From positions 28,581-92,580 of the forward strand of contig NZ_JAKGCU010000021.1 of assembly GCF_021556435.1 (NCBI RefSeq): DNA of 64,000 nt, read 5' to 3'. A program made the position numbers and the translations under genes. The notes beneath the pieces are model-generated. The model searched no databases. It saw only the letters and a list, made by a program, of their open reading frames with translations, and was not told the origin of the DNA. This DNA comes from Gordonia tangerina (GTDB taxonomy: Bacteria > Actinomycetota > Actinomycetes > Mycobacteriales > Mycobacteriaceae). This document shows, in pieces, positions 46,497 through 55,155 of the stretch (the stretch's first letter is position 1; each line of letters opens with the position of its first letter).

Positions 46497-47726
46497 CTAG
46501 TGTGTCATGCCGCGATCGCGGGGAGCTTCCGCGGCGGCCGGTGCACGGACCACGCCCGCCGCGGCCGCAGCAAAGGCGAGGGCACCCACCGCGACGAGCA
46601 GGCCGATGCCGAGACTGGTACGGCTGCTGATGAACCCGACCACCGCCGGACCGGCGAGCATTCCCAGGTAACCGCATCCGACCACCAGGGAGATGGCGCG
46701 TCCGCTCGATTCGGTCGTCAGGTTGCCCGCAGCGGTGAAGATCTGCGGGATGAGCCCGGCCAGGCCGATACCGAACACACTCCATCCGGCGATCGCCCAT
46801 CCCACTGACGGCGCGAGAACAGCCATCCCCATGCCGACGAGGCCGATCAGGGCACCGACGCGCACCACCACCATCGGTCCGACCGCCGCCGCGATGGGAT
46901 CGATCCCGAATCGCGCGACGGTCATCGCTGCGCTGAACGCACCGAAGGCCACCGCGCCGAGCGATTCGGCAGTACCGAACGTGTCGACCACGTGCAGGGC
47001 GCTCCAGTCGTAAGCGGTGCCCTCGGCAAGCATGAGCGCGAATGCCACCGCCGCCAGCAGGACCAGTCGCCGACGATCGATCCCGCGCCACCAGCGGCCA
47101 GACGATTCGGCCGGCCGTGACCCCGACGGTGTCCGCATCGAGGCATCCACCGTGACCAACAGGTGTGCACTGGTGATCGCGGCGACGGCGAACCCGACGA
47201 TCGTGGCCGCACCGACCGTGGCAATGACACCGACATCACGCCAGAGGGTGAGTGCCACCACGCCCGAGCCGATGAGGCTGCCGATGGAGAAGAATCCGTG
47301 AAACGACGACATGATGGGCCGGTCGTACCGCCGCTCGACGGCCACTGCCTGTGCGTTCATCGAGACGTCGAGAGCACCGTTGGCGAAACCGAACCCGGCC
47401 AGCGCCAGGGCCAGGGTCGCCAGGTCGTGCGCGGCCACCGGGCCAAGGATCACCGCCGACAGCACGGCTGCGGCGACTGTTGTAGTTGGTTTCGATCCCC
47501 ATCGATCGATGATCGGTCCGCACACCTGCATGCCGACGAACGCGCAGCCCCCGAGCAACAGCAACAAGGCGCCGAGCTGATCCTCCGACACCCCGGTCCG
47601 ATTCACGATCACCGGGATGTGGGCGACCCACATCGCTGCCAGAAAACCGTTGAGGGCAAAGACCGCGGACGCCGCGGTGCGCGCTCGGCGGTCACGAGTC
47701 GTCGTGTCGGCGCGAGTGGACCTCAT
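46497..47726 (-). CDS. MFS transporter
   Basis: A 409-residue 12-helix major facilitator with the loop element QVCGPIIDRWGSKPTT, and symmetrical halves of six helices; the motif FANGALDVSMNAQAVAVERRYDRPIMSSFHGFFSIG recalls a group of fucose/NreB-like MFS proteins of unknown substrate. It ends 4 bp before the start of the thioredoxin-like gene, so the two may be co-transcribed. It is an insertion relative to the mycobacterial order. The transported compound is unknown. Confidence 0.85.
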   Translation of the reverse strand: MRSTRADTTTRDRRARTAASAVFALNGFLAAMWVAHIPVIVNRTGVSEDQLGALLLLLGGCAFVGMQVCGPIIDRWGSKPTTTVAAAVLSAVILGPVAAHDLATLALALAGFGFANGALDVSMNAQAVAVERRYDRPIMSSFHGFFSIGSLIGSGVVALTLWRDVGVIATVGAATIVGFAVAAITSAHLLVTVDASMRTPSGSRPAESSGRWWRGIDRRRLVLLAAVAFALMLAEGTAYDWSALHVVDTFGTAESLGAVAFGAFSAAMTVARFGIDPIAAAVGPMVVVRVGALIGLVGMGMAVLAPSVGWAIAGWSVFGIGLAGLIPQIFTAAGNLTTESSGRAISLVVGCGYLGMLAGPAVVGFISSRTSLGIGLLVAVGALAFAAAAAGVVRAPAAAEAPRDRGMTH

Positions 47727-47755
47727 GGCGCCATCGTGTCAGTCCGGCTGCCGGG

Positions 47756-48061
47756 TCAGTCCAGCAGCCGGTCGACGCGGGCGACCTTGCCGGCGAGTTC
47801 GTCCGTGTGGCCCGGACGGATGTCGGCTTTGAGGACAAGGCCGACGCGCGGCGCCTGGGCCGCGACGGCGTCGGTGGCACGTTTGACCACCGCCATCACC
47901 TCATCCCACTCGCCCTCGAGATAGGTGAACATCGCGGTGGTCTGATGGGGCAACCCCGATTCGCGCACCACGGCCACGGCCGCAGCAACCGCAGCGCTCA
48001 TCCCGCCGTCCGAGTCGACGGCATCGCCCCCGGAGGGGCTGAGGCTGAAGGCGACGATCAT
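47756..48061 (-). CDS. MTH1187/YqgV (DUF77) thiamine-binding family protein
   Basis: A 101-residue ferredoxin-like-fold protein beginning MIVAFSLSPSGGD and containing ESGLPHQTTAMFTYLEGEWDEVMAVVKRA and KADIRPGHTDEL, the DUF77 pattern. Members bind thiamine or act with ABC transporters for thiamine precursors in some bacteria. ATG 48061 lies 14 bp downstream of the DUF3817 stop with GAGGAG upstream. Function here is inferred only from family. Confidence 0.82.
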   Translation of the reverse strand: MIVAFSLSPSGGDAVDSDGGMSAAVAAAVAVVRESGLPHQTTAMFTYLEGEWDEVMAVVKRATDAVAAQAPRVGLVLKADIRPGHTDELAGKVARVDRLLD

Positions 48062-48075
48062 CGCGCCACCACTCC

Positions 48076-48435
48076 TCAGGCGGCCACGCGCTGCGGCGTG
48101 GTGTCCGCCGACAACTCGGCCAGATGACCATTGCGCTGCGCCCACCACTCGAACACCAGGGTGCCGAAGGGCGGGATCGAGGACACCAGCGCCCATGCCG
48201 TGACCTTCAGACCCCACCGCAGCTGCACTGCGGTGATCAGTGAGACCACCACGAACACGACGAAGACGATGCCGTGAACCATCCCCGGGATCGCCACCGC
48301 CTCCTCGTGGCCGAGAACCCACTTGAAGAACATGGCGATCAACAGGGCCAGCCACGTGATGGCCTCGAGGACGGCGACCAGTCGGAAGCGCTTGGCCGGA
48401 GTGGTGAGATCAAAGAATTGCGACATGTGTCCCAT
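48076..48435 (-). CDS. DUF3817 integral membrane protein
   Basis: A 119-residue protein with three hydrophobic helices (AVLEAITWLALLIAMFFKW, AIPGMVHGIVFVVFVVVSLITA, VTAWALVSSIPPFGTLVFEWW). The PGMVHGxxF and SxxPFGTxxFEWW elements identify DUF3817. It is a second copy in this window (the other is at 25032). ATG 48426 with GGGAC just before is an alternative start. The DUF77 gene follows in the same direction. No known biochemical function. Confidence 0.83.
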   Translation of the reverse strand: MGHMSQFFDLTTPAKRFRLVAVLEAITWLALLIAMFFKWVLGHEEAVAIPGMVHGIVFVVFVVVSLITAVQLRWGLKVTAWALVSSIPPFGTLVFEWWAQRNGHLAELSADTTPQRVAA

Positions 48436-48500
48436 TGTGCCGAATCGGACAGAAAACTACGACGATGTGTAGTAGAAATCTCGCCAGAGACCGTCGGGGC

Positions 48501-49706
48501 TCAACTCTTGGGCACCCGCACGATCAAGGCATCGCCCTGGCCACCGGCCCCGCAGAGCGCGGCCGCACCGACGCCGCCGCCGCGTCGCTGCAGTTCCAGC
48601 GCCAGGTGCAGGGTGATGCGGGCACCGGACGTCCCGATCGGATGCCCGACCGCGATGGCCCCGCCGTTGACGTTGACAATCTCCGGGTCGACGCCGAGCT
48701 GCTTGGTGGAGGCGAGTCCGACCGCCGCGAAAGCCTCGTTGATCTCGATGAGATCGAGATCAGCGGGCGTGATACCCGCCCGTGCGCACGCCTTCTCGAT
48801 CGCGTTGGCGGGCTGGGCCTGCAAGGTCGAGTCCGGTCCGGCGACCACGCCGTGCGAACCGATCTCGGCGAGCCAGGCCACCCCCAGTTCGGTGGCCTTC
48901 GCCTTGCTCATCACGATGACTGCGGCCGCACCGTCGGAGATCTGCGACGAGTTGCCCGCGGTGATGGAGCCGTCCTTACGGAAGGCCGGTCGCAGCCCGG
49001 CCAGCGAGTCGGCGGTGGTGTCGGCGCGCACACCCTCGTCCTCGGCGAACGAGATCGGGTCACCCTTGCGCTGCGGAATGCTGACCGGAACCACCTCGTC
49101 GGCGAAGACACCGTTCTTCCACCCGATCGCCGCACGCTGGTGGCTGCGCGCCGCAAATTCGTCCTGCTCGGCCCGGGTGAACCCGTCGGTGTCGTTGCCC
49201 TGTTCGGTCAACGCACCCATCGGCTGATCGGTGAACGCGTCCCACAGGCCGTCGTAGGCCATGTGATCGACGAGTTCGGTGTTGCCGTACTTGAAACCAT
49301 CGCGGCTACCGGGCAACAGGTGCGGGGCCTGCGTCATCGACTCCTGACCACCGGCGACCACGCAGTCGAACTCGCCGGCCCGGATCAGCTGGTCGGCCAA
49401 TGCGATCGCGTCGATGCCCGATAGACACATCTTGTTGATGGTCAATGTGGGCACATCCCACCCGATGCCCGCCTTGACCGCGGTCTGGCGGGCGGGCATC
49501 TGGCCGGCTCCGGCGGTGAGGACCTGACCCATGATCACGTACTCCACGGCCGAGGCGGGCACTCCCGAACGCTCCAGCGCGCCCTCGATGGCCACGGCGC
49601 CGAGATCGACGGCACTGAAACCCTTGAGTGAGCCCTGCAGTCGACCGAAGGGCGTCCGCGCCCCGGCGACGATGACCGTCGAGAACTGATCGGTGGACGT
49701 GGACAT
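48501..49706 (-). CDS. fadA4: Acetyl-CoA C-acetyltransferase (FadA4-like thiolase)
   Basis: A 401-residue thiolase II condensing or cleaving acetoacetyl-CoA. The nucleophilic Cys is in [14 protein letters not shown], with [13 protein letters not shown], the His in [20 protein letters not shown], and the C-terminal [15 protein letters not shown] 49706 has GGAGG at 8 bp; the frame extends 22 codons upstream without support. It is divergent from the methylmalonyl-CoA epimerase gene, as Rv1323/Rv1322A are arranged in mycobacteria, which links acetoacetyl-CoA and propionate metabolism. Confidence 0.94.
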   Translation of the reverse strand: MSTSTDQFSTVIVAGARTPFGRLQGSLKGFSAVDLGAVAIEGALERSGVPASAVEYVIMGQVLTAGAGQMPARQTAVKAGIGWDVPTLTINKMCLSGIDAIALADQLIRAGEFDCVVAGGQESMTQAPHLLPGSRDGFKYGNTELVDHMAYDGLWDAFTDQPMGALTEQGNDTDGFTRAEQDEFAARSHQRAAIGWKNGVFADEVVPVSIPQRKGDPISFAEDEGVRADTTADSLAGLRPAFRKDGSITAGNSSQISDGAAAVIVMSKAKATELGVAWLAEIGSHGVVAGPDSTLQAQPANAIEKACARAGITPADLDLIEINEAFAAVGLASTKQLGVDPEIVNVNGGAIAVGHPIGTSGARITLHLALELQRRGGGVGAAALCGAGGQGDALIVRVPKS

Positions 49707-49787
49707 ATGAGGACCTCCAACATCGGCCGAGCAGGCAGACCGAGCGCCCGCTCTGTGAGCTTCTACCCTCAACGCTACCGTTAGGAC

Positions 49788-50279
49788 ATGAGCACCTCAG
49801 CAACAGACCCCGCAGCCTCGGCGACCGCCGTCATCGCCGACCTCGTCACCGCCATCGACCATGTCGGGATCGCGGTCCCCGATCTCGACGCAGCCAAGAA
49901 GTGGTACCTCGACCATCTCGGCTTCGCGACGCTGCACGAGGAGACCAACAGCGAACAGGGCGTCATCGAGGCGATGGTCGGCCCGCAGTCGGCCAGTTCC
50001 ACTGGCGGCGCGGTGATCCAGCTGCTCGCCCCACTCAACGACGAATCGACCATCGCGAAGTTCCTCGACCGCAACGGACCGGGACTGCAGCAGCTCGCGG
50101 TGCGGGTCACCGACGTCGATGCCGTCACCGAGCGTCTCACCGCAGCTGGCGTGCGAGTGCTCTACCCGCAGCCGCGTCGTGGCACCGCGGACTCGCGGAT
50201 CAACTTCGTGCACCCGAAGGACGCCGGCGGGGTACTGCTGGAATTAGTCGAGCCTGCGACCGGTGCCGCAGCGCACTGA
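49788..50279 (+). CDS. mce: Methylmalonyl-CoA epimerase
   Basis: A 163-residue VOC-superfamily metalloenzyme interconverting (R)- and (S)-methylmalonyl-CoA. Tandem beta-alpha-beta-beta-beta modules are seen: [26 protein letters not shown] (metal His), then [22 protein letters not shown] and the C-terminal [16 protein letters not shown] (metal His and Glu). It catabolises odd-chain and branched propionyl units. ATG 49788 is 81 bp from divergent fadA4. A DivIVA-like gene follows. Confidence 0.93.
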   Translation: MSTSATDPAASATAVIADLVTAIDHVGIAVPDLDAAKKWYLDHLGFATLHEETNSEQGVIEAMVGPQSASSTGGAVIQLLAPLNDESTIAKFLDRNGPGLQQLAVRVTDVDAVTERLTAAGVRVLYPQPRRGTADSRINFVHPKDAGGVLLELVEPATGAAAH

Positions 50280-50356
50280 ACTGCCTGTGCACTGATCGCC
50301 GCAGCTCACCGATTCCTGAGGTCGCGGCGGTTCGCCTCTGAGTTAGACTGTGCCGC

Positions 50357-51403
50357 ATGTCAGCTCCGGCACCGCGAAACCTCCCGTTCGCAGTCGTCAT
50401 GCGTGGTTTCGACCGTGAGCAGGTGACCGAACATCTGCAACGGGTTGATGCCGAGTTGCGGGTGCTCGCGGCCGATCGCGACGCCGCCACCGCGAACGCG
50501 CACGAACTCGTCGCGCACCTCGAGGAAGCCCGCGACGAGATCGAGGAGTTGCGCCGTGAGGTCGACAAGCTGTCGGTCCCGCCGACCACTGCGCAGGGGA
50601 TGAGCGAGCGTCTCGGTCGCATGCTGCAGCTGGCGTCCGACGAGGCCTCCGAGATCCGCGCGGACGCCGCCGCCGAGGCGGCCGAGCTCACCTCGATCGC
50701 CCGGCAGGAGGCGGCAATGGCCCGCGACGATGCCGAGGCCGACGCCACACGCATCCGCGAGGAGGCGCAGGAGACGGCTCGCAAGACCATCGCCAAGGCC
50801 GACGAGCACGCCCGCAAGGTCCGCGAGGACGCCGACGCGTTGGCGGAACGGTCTGCGGAAGAGGCGGACGAAGCCGCGCGACTCATCGCCGAACGGACCG
50901 CGGCGATGGAAGCCGAACACAAGGAAACGATGACCGCCGCCCGCGACGAGGCGCGGCGGATAGTCACCAAGGCCAAGGGCGAGGCGGCCGAACTCGAGCT
51001 ACAGAGCACCCGCGCGCGCCAGTCCGAGCGCGAGCGCCATGATGCCGAACTCGCCGCGCAGCGCGACCGGGCCCGCCATGAGGCGCAGCGGATGAAGGAC
51101 ACCGCGCAGGAGATCGCCATCGAGCGACTGGCGCGATCCCGGGAACTCGCCGCTCAGGCCGACCAGGCGCGGAAACAGATCGCCGAGCAACTGAGCCGGG
51201 TCCGTGATGAGGTGGCCAAGCTGCCGGTGCAGTTGTCCGAACGGCATCAAGACCTCGCCGACCTCACCGAGACCGACGACGCGGAGCTACTCAACCGCGC
51301 ACTGTCCGCGCAGTCGCAGATCAAGCGTTCGGGCGCCAATGGAACAGGTGCGTCGTCGAGCGCATCCCCGGTCGGAGCCGGCGGCGAGGCGTCAGCACGC
51401 TGA
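50357..51403 (+). CDS. DivIVA-like coiled-coil protein
   Basis: A 348-residue, almost entirely helical protein rich in Ala, Glu, Arg. The N-terminus PFAVVMRGFDREQVTEHLQRVDAEL is a DivIVA-domain start (the region that senses curved membrane), followed by a long coiled coil (about 25-300) with few Pro, and a Ser/Gly-rich tail. Such proteins organise polar growth or the mycolate envelope in actinobacteria, but this one is not the canonical Wag31 from the dcw cluster. ATG 50357 is used. It lies between mce and convergent nucS; its partner is unknown. Confidence 0.82.
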   Translation: MSAPAPRNLPFAVVMRGFDREQVTEHLQRVDAELRVLAADRDAATANAHELVAHLEEARDEIEELRREVDKLSVPPTTAQGMSERLGRMLQLASDEASEIRADAAAEAAELTSIARQEAAMARDDAEADATRIREEAQETARKTIAKADEHARKVREDADALAERSAEEADEAARLIAERTAAMEAEHKETMTAARDEARRIVTKAKGEAAELELQSTRARQSERERHDAELAAQRDRARHEAQRMKDTAQEIAIERLARSRELAAQADQARKQIAEQLSRVRDEVAKLPVQLSERHQDLADLTETDDAELLNRALSAQSQIKRSGANGTGASSSASPVGAGGEASAR

Positions 51404-51465
51404 CCCTGCACTGATCGCGGACGGGCGACGCTCTTCGAAACGGCTGCGCAGAGCGGCTGCCGGAG

Positions 51466-52149
51466 TCAGAACAGTCGGAACTCGGTGCTCTCGGCACCAC
51501 GCAGTTCGTCGTAGTCCAGAACCAGGCACCGAATTCCGCGATCCTCGGCAAGGGTGCGGGCCTGCGGTTTGATCTGCTGCGCGGCGAACACCCCGGAGAC
51601 CGGGGCCAGAATCGGATCCCGGTTGAGCAACTCCAGGTAGCGGGTGAGTTGCTCGACGCCGTCGATCTCCCCCCTCCGCTTGATCTCGACCGCCACCGTC
51701 GCCCCTTCCGCATCCCGGCACAACAGATCCACCGGGCCGATCGCGGTCATGTATTCGCGACGGATCAGTGTGTGTCCGGTGCCCAGCGTGTCGACATGTT
51801 CGGCCAACAGTTCTTGCAGATGCGCCTCGACCCCATCCTTCACCAGGCCTGGATCCACCCCGAACTCGTGGGCCGAGTCGTGTTCGATCGAGGCGATGGT
51901 GATGCGGAGCTCTTCGCCGGTCTTGTTGGTGACCACCCAGTAAGCCTCGGCGTCGACCCCGTCGGGCACCGGGGCCTCGGTCATCCAGCACGGCGGGCTC
52001 ATCCAGTTCAGCGGCTTGTAGGCACGGTCGTCGGCGTGCACGCTGACCGACCCGTCGGACTTGATCAGCAGCAACCTCTTCGCCATCGGCAGGTGTGCGG
52101 TCAAACGGCCGACATAGTCCACTTGGCATTCCGCGATAACCAGACGCAC
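51466..52149 (-). CDS. nucS: NucS/EndoMS mismatch-specific endonuclease
   Basis: A 227-residue endonuclease replacing MutSL mismatch repair in most actinobacteria. The N-terminal domain [30 protein letters not shown] is conserved, and the RecB-like nuclease core is [38 protein letters not shown] with the acidic and Lys catalytic residues. GTG 52149 aligns with the family start; 11 extra upstream codons are ignored. The C-terminus ends FRLF, the kind of short hydrophobic tail that can bind the sliding clamp. It matches Rv1321 in position relative to fadA4/mce. Confidence 0.94.
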   Translation of the reverse strand: MRLVIAECQVDYVGRLTAHLPMAKRLLLIKSDGSVSVHADDRAYKPLNWMSPPCWMTEAPVPDGVDAEAYWVVTNKTGEELRITIASIEHDSAHEFGVDPGLVKDGVEAHLQELLAEHVDTLGTGHTLIRREYMTAIGPVDLLCRDAEGATVAVEIKRRGEIDGVEQLTRYLELLNRDPILAPVSGVFAAQQIKPQARTLAEDRGIRCLVLDYDELRGAESTEFRLF

Positions 52150-52185
52150 GGGGGTCAGCTTAACGGGGACCGCCCGCGCCACCGG

Positions 52186-53670
52186 TCACGCCCCGCCGAA
52201 CATCTCGCCGCGGCCGTAGCGACGTTTGAGTTGAAATGCCTCGGCATCACTCACCGCATCCTCCATCGTGGCGTGCACGTGCGGCAAGGTCGGGTCAAAT
52301 CCTCGAAGCGCTTCGGGCGCAATGAGATCAGGGACGCTGTGATCGTGCCGGTGACGTTCCACACTGGCCCGCAGCACCCCGTCGGGGTCGACGACCATCG
52401 CCTTCTGTGCGCGCTCGGTGAGCCGATGCTTGAAAGACAACACCATGGTTCGTGCCACGGCATCGATGATCCCGATGCGCGAGATGTCGATGACCACGAC
52501 GTCATAGTGGTCGGAGTCGGTTTCGAGGCGCCGCATCGCCGACTCCGCTCCGGAGAAGGTCAGGTCGCCCTGCAGTTCGTAGACCCGCACGCGATCCCGG
52601 CACGTCCGCAGATAGCCGCGCTCGCGTTCGCTCCAGTCCGCGCCGACCTCGAACTCCCCGATGTCATAGGTGGCGCGCATGGTCACCCGGCTCTCCCGCG
52701 TCACGTTGAACATGTGTAACCCCAGATCGGTGGACAGATGCCGACAGGTGTCGATTCCCCGGACGCTGTTGCCGTGCGCATCCAGACGCGGTGAGTACAC
52801 CCCGATCCCCAGCTGCCCGGGCAGAATGGCCAGGATTCCGCCGCCCACGCCGCTTTTGGCCGGCAGCCCCACCGACGACACCCAGTCCCCCGCGCCGTCG
52901 TACATTCCACAGGTGGTCATCACCGAGAGCACCCGCTGCGCCACCTCCGGAGACACGATCTGACGACCGGTGCGCGGATTGACTCCACCCGTGGCGAGCG
53001 TGCAGCCGATCACCGCGAGGTCGTCGGTGGTCACCCGCAGCGAACACTGCCGCAGGTAGAGATCGAGCGCCGCCTCCGGATCGGCGTCGAGAACCCCGAA
53101 GCTGTCGAGCATGTAGGCGATCGCCCGGTTGCGGGCACCGGTACGCCTCTCGGACCGATAGACCGCGTCGTCGATGTGCAGTCGCCGACCCGCGCATGCC
53201 GAATAGAACGACACGAGGTCGTCGAAGACGGCGTCGACAGTCCGGACCTCGGGGGATTCGCTGTCCATGGTTGCGGAGTCGGCGTCGCGGACCTGCGGCA
53301 ACAACAGCGACGCGGACATGATCGCACCCGCGTTGATCATCGGGTTCTTCGGTCTGCGAGCACCGTCCACGCTGATCTCGTTGAACGCCTCCCCCGAGGG
53401 CTCCACGCCGATCTTGGCGTCGACCTCCCGCGGACCGAGCCGCGTGAGCACCAGCGCGTAGGTCAACGCCTTCGAAATCGACTGGATGGTGAACTGCTCG
53501 GCACTGTCGCCGTGGGAGTAGAGATGCCCGTCGTGCATACACAGCGACAACCCGTAACCATCCGGGTCCACCCGCGTGAGTTCGGGAATGTAGTCGGCGA
53601 CCGCGCCCGCCCGATCGGTGGCGCACAGAGTCATGATGTGGCGGAGATATCCGTCGACAGGGGTGCTCAC
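52186..53670 (-). CDS. glsA: Glutaminase with C-terminal STAS domain
   Basis: A 494-residue protein. Residues about 1-310 form a serine-dependent glutaminase that deamidates glutamine to glutamate: the SxxK pair is Ser64/Lys67 in FTIQSISKALTYAL, with NPMINAGAI and the GGGILAILPGQLGIGVYSP segment. From about 370 a STAS domain follows (RVRVYELQGDLTFSGAESAMRRLE...YDVVVIDISRIGIIDAVARTMV), typical of anti-sigma-antagonist proteins. It lacks a clear phosphorylatable Ser in the DxS motif position (DISRIG does have a Ser). GTG 53670 is used. Such fusions occur in actinobacteria; STAS probably gives regulation. It is transcribed just before nucS. Confidence 0.9.
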   Translation of the reverse strand: MSTPVDGYLRHIMTLCATDRAGAVADYIPELTRVDPDGYGLSLCMHDGHLYSHGDSAEQFTIQSISKALTYALVLTRLGPREVDAKIGVEPSGEAFNEISVDGARRPKNPMINAGAIMSASLLLPQVRDADSATMDSESPEVRTVDAVFDDLVSFYSACAGRRLHIDDAVYRSERRTGARNRAIAYMLDSFGVLDADPEAALDLYLRQCSLRVTTDDLAVIGCTLATGGVNPRTGRQIVSPEVAQRVLSVMTTCGMYDGAGDWVSSVGLPAKSGVGGGILAILPGQLGIGVYSPRLDAHGNSVRGIDTCRHLSTDLGLHMFNVTRESRVTMRATYDIGEFEVGADWSERERGYLRTCRDRVRVYELQGDLTFSGAESAMRRLETDSDHYDVVVIDISRIGIIDAVARTMVLSFKHRLTERAQKAMVVDPDGVLRASVERHRHDHSVPDLIAPEALRGFDPTLPHVHATMEDAVSDAEAFQLKRRYGRGEMFGGA

Positions 53671-53743
53671 CCACCGAATGTAGCGAGCCGACGCGCCCCG
53701 GCCCGAGTTACCCGACGCGCAGAACGCGCCGGGTGGCGTCCGG

Positions 53744-54988
53744 TCAGCCGACGGACGCGTCGGGGCCGTGGTCGACCCGAGCCGAGACACCAGCCACGAA
53801 GCGATAGGGGTTGGCCGCGAGCAATCCACCGAGATGCTTTCGCAGCCGGGACATCTCAGCCCGCACCGTGATCGTGCGATCGTCGACGCCGAACAGGTGC
53901 CGCGACATCTGCGCTGCGCTGCAGCCGTCGGGATGGTGCGCGAGGAGCGCCAGGATCTCCGCGTGCCGGGGCGACGGTGTGATCGTCCATTGCCCGCTGC
54001 TACCGGTCACCGTCACCGACGGTGACCGGCGATCACGCCAGTCGAGGTGCAGCACCGTCTCCGACGCCACGGAGTCCACCGCCGCGACCCGCACCAGCCA
54101 GCCACCGGGCAACGGATCGAGGTCGCATTCGCCCAGGCTCCGCACCCAGACCCGGCCGGGTTCGGCATGGCGGGGCAGACTCAGCCGGCTGCACGGTGTG
54201 ACGGCGTCCACCGCCGCCACCCATCCATCGTTGTCCACCGCCAGCGCAGGACTGTTCAGGCGCGAAAGCATCGGCGCCGCGACGGACCGGAGCTGATCGA
54301 GCGAGCGACGGTGGTGGTCACGCAGGTGCGCCTCGGCGAGCTTGGCGACCACGTCGACCAGGGCGACGGTGGTCGGGTGGATGGTGGCTGCCGGCCCGCT
54401 CACGTCGACGACGCCGATCAGATCACCGGTCCGCGGATCCCGGATCGGCGCCCCGGCGCACGTCCACGAATGGTGGGTGCGCACGAAGTGTTCCGCGGAG
54501 AAGACCTGCACGGCGTGGCCGGACATCAGTGCGGTGCCGATGGCGTTGGTGCCGACCGCATTCTCTCCCCAGTTCGCACCCTCGACGAACCCGAGTCTGT
54601 CCGCCCGGTGCATCACTCGCGGCGCCCCGCTGCGCCAGAGCACGCGCCCGTGCGCATCCGCGACGACGAGGATGTTGTCGCCATCGGCGATCACCGAGTC
54701 GAGCCCGGCGGTGAGGTCGTCGAGCACGGGCGCCAACCCGGAGTCGAGTCGGCGGGCCTCGAGGTCGGCGACGTCGAGACCGGCCCCGGCGGCTCCGACA
54801 TCGGGATCAACCCCGGCGTGCAGTACGCGATCCCACGACTCGCCGATCACCGATCGCGGCCGAGCGGGCATCTTCTCACCGGCCATCGCGGCGTCGTACA
54901 CCGCACAGAGCAGCTGTGCGTAGTGCCGCGGGTCGTCGGCCGCGGACACCGCGGGCTCGATTCCGGCGTGCGCATCAATTGTCGACAC
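53744..54988 (-). CDS. GAF-domain transcriptional regulator of the monooxygenase gene
   Basis: A 414-residue regulator: helical N-terminus with RSVIGESWDRVLHAGVDPD, a GAF domain (SVIADGDNILVVADAHGRVLWRSG...GENAVGTNAIGTALMSG...FVRTHHSWTCAGAPIRDPRTGDLIGVVDVSGPA) of the AcoR type, and a C-terminal winged-helix-like DNA-binding region (SPRHAEILALLAHHPDGCSAAQMSRHLFGVDDRTITVRAEMSRLRKHLGG). It has no sigma-54 AAA domain, unlike classical AcoR. It is divergent from the FMO-like monooxygenase, with symmetric repeats between, so it is probably its activator. GTG 54988 is used. The inducer is unknown. Confidence 0.85.
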   Translation of the reverse strand: MSTIDAHAGIEPAVSAADDPRHYAQLLCAVYDAAMAGEKMPARPRSVIGESWDRVLHAGVDPDVGAAGAGLDVADLEARRLDSGLAPVLDDLTAGLDSVIADGDNILVVADAHGRVLWRSGAPRVMHRADRLGFVEGANWGENAVGTNAIGTALMSGHAVQVFSAEHFVRTHHSWTCAGAPIRDPRTGDLIGVVDVSGPAATIHPTTVALVDVVAKLAEAHLRDHHRRSLDQLRSVAAPMLSRLNSPALAVDNDGWVAAVDAVTPCSRLSLPRHAEPGRVWVRSLGECDLDPLPGGWLVRVAAVDSVASETVLHLDWRDRRSPSVTVTGSSGQWTITPSPRHAEILALLAHHPDGCSAAQMSRHLFGVDDRTITVRAEMSRLRKHLGGLLAANPYRFVAGVSARVDHGPDASVG

Positions 54989-54996
54989 ACCTCGAT

Positions 54997-55127
54997 TGTG
55001 CTCCGGATCACAGCCGCGCCGCAAAATTCGATCGGGGTTGCAGAGGGTTGCAGCCGCTCGACCCTGGGTCGCAACCCGATGCAACCCTTTCGCAACAACC
55101 TAGGCGCACGGTGTGCTGTGGATCACA
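54997..55127. promoter_or_regulatory. Divergent control region with two families of repeats (GGGTTGCA and TGTG-N8-CACA)
   Basis: GGGTTGCA occurs at 55035-55042 and 55045-55052, and the inverted form at 55070-55077 (CGCAACCC) and 55080-55087 (TGCAACCC), each pair at 10-bp spacing and symmetric about 55061. Two 16-mers TGTGCTCCGGATCACA (54997-55012) and TGTGCTGTGGATCACA (55112-55127) flank the array. Likely binding sites for the GAF regulator and a second (CRP-like) factor. Confidence 0.7.
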
Positions 55128-55155
55128 CAGAGCAACGTCAACCCGAGGAGAAACC

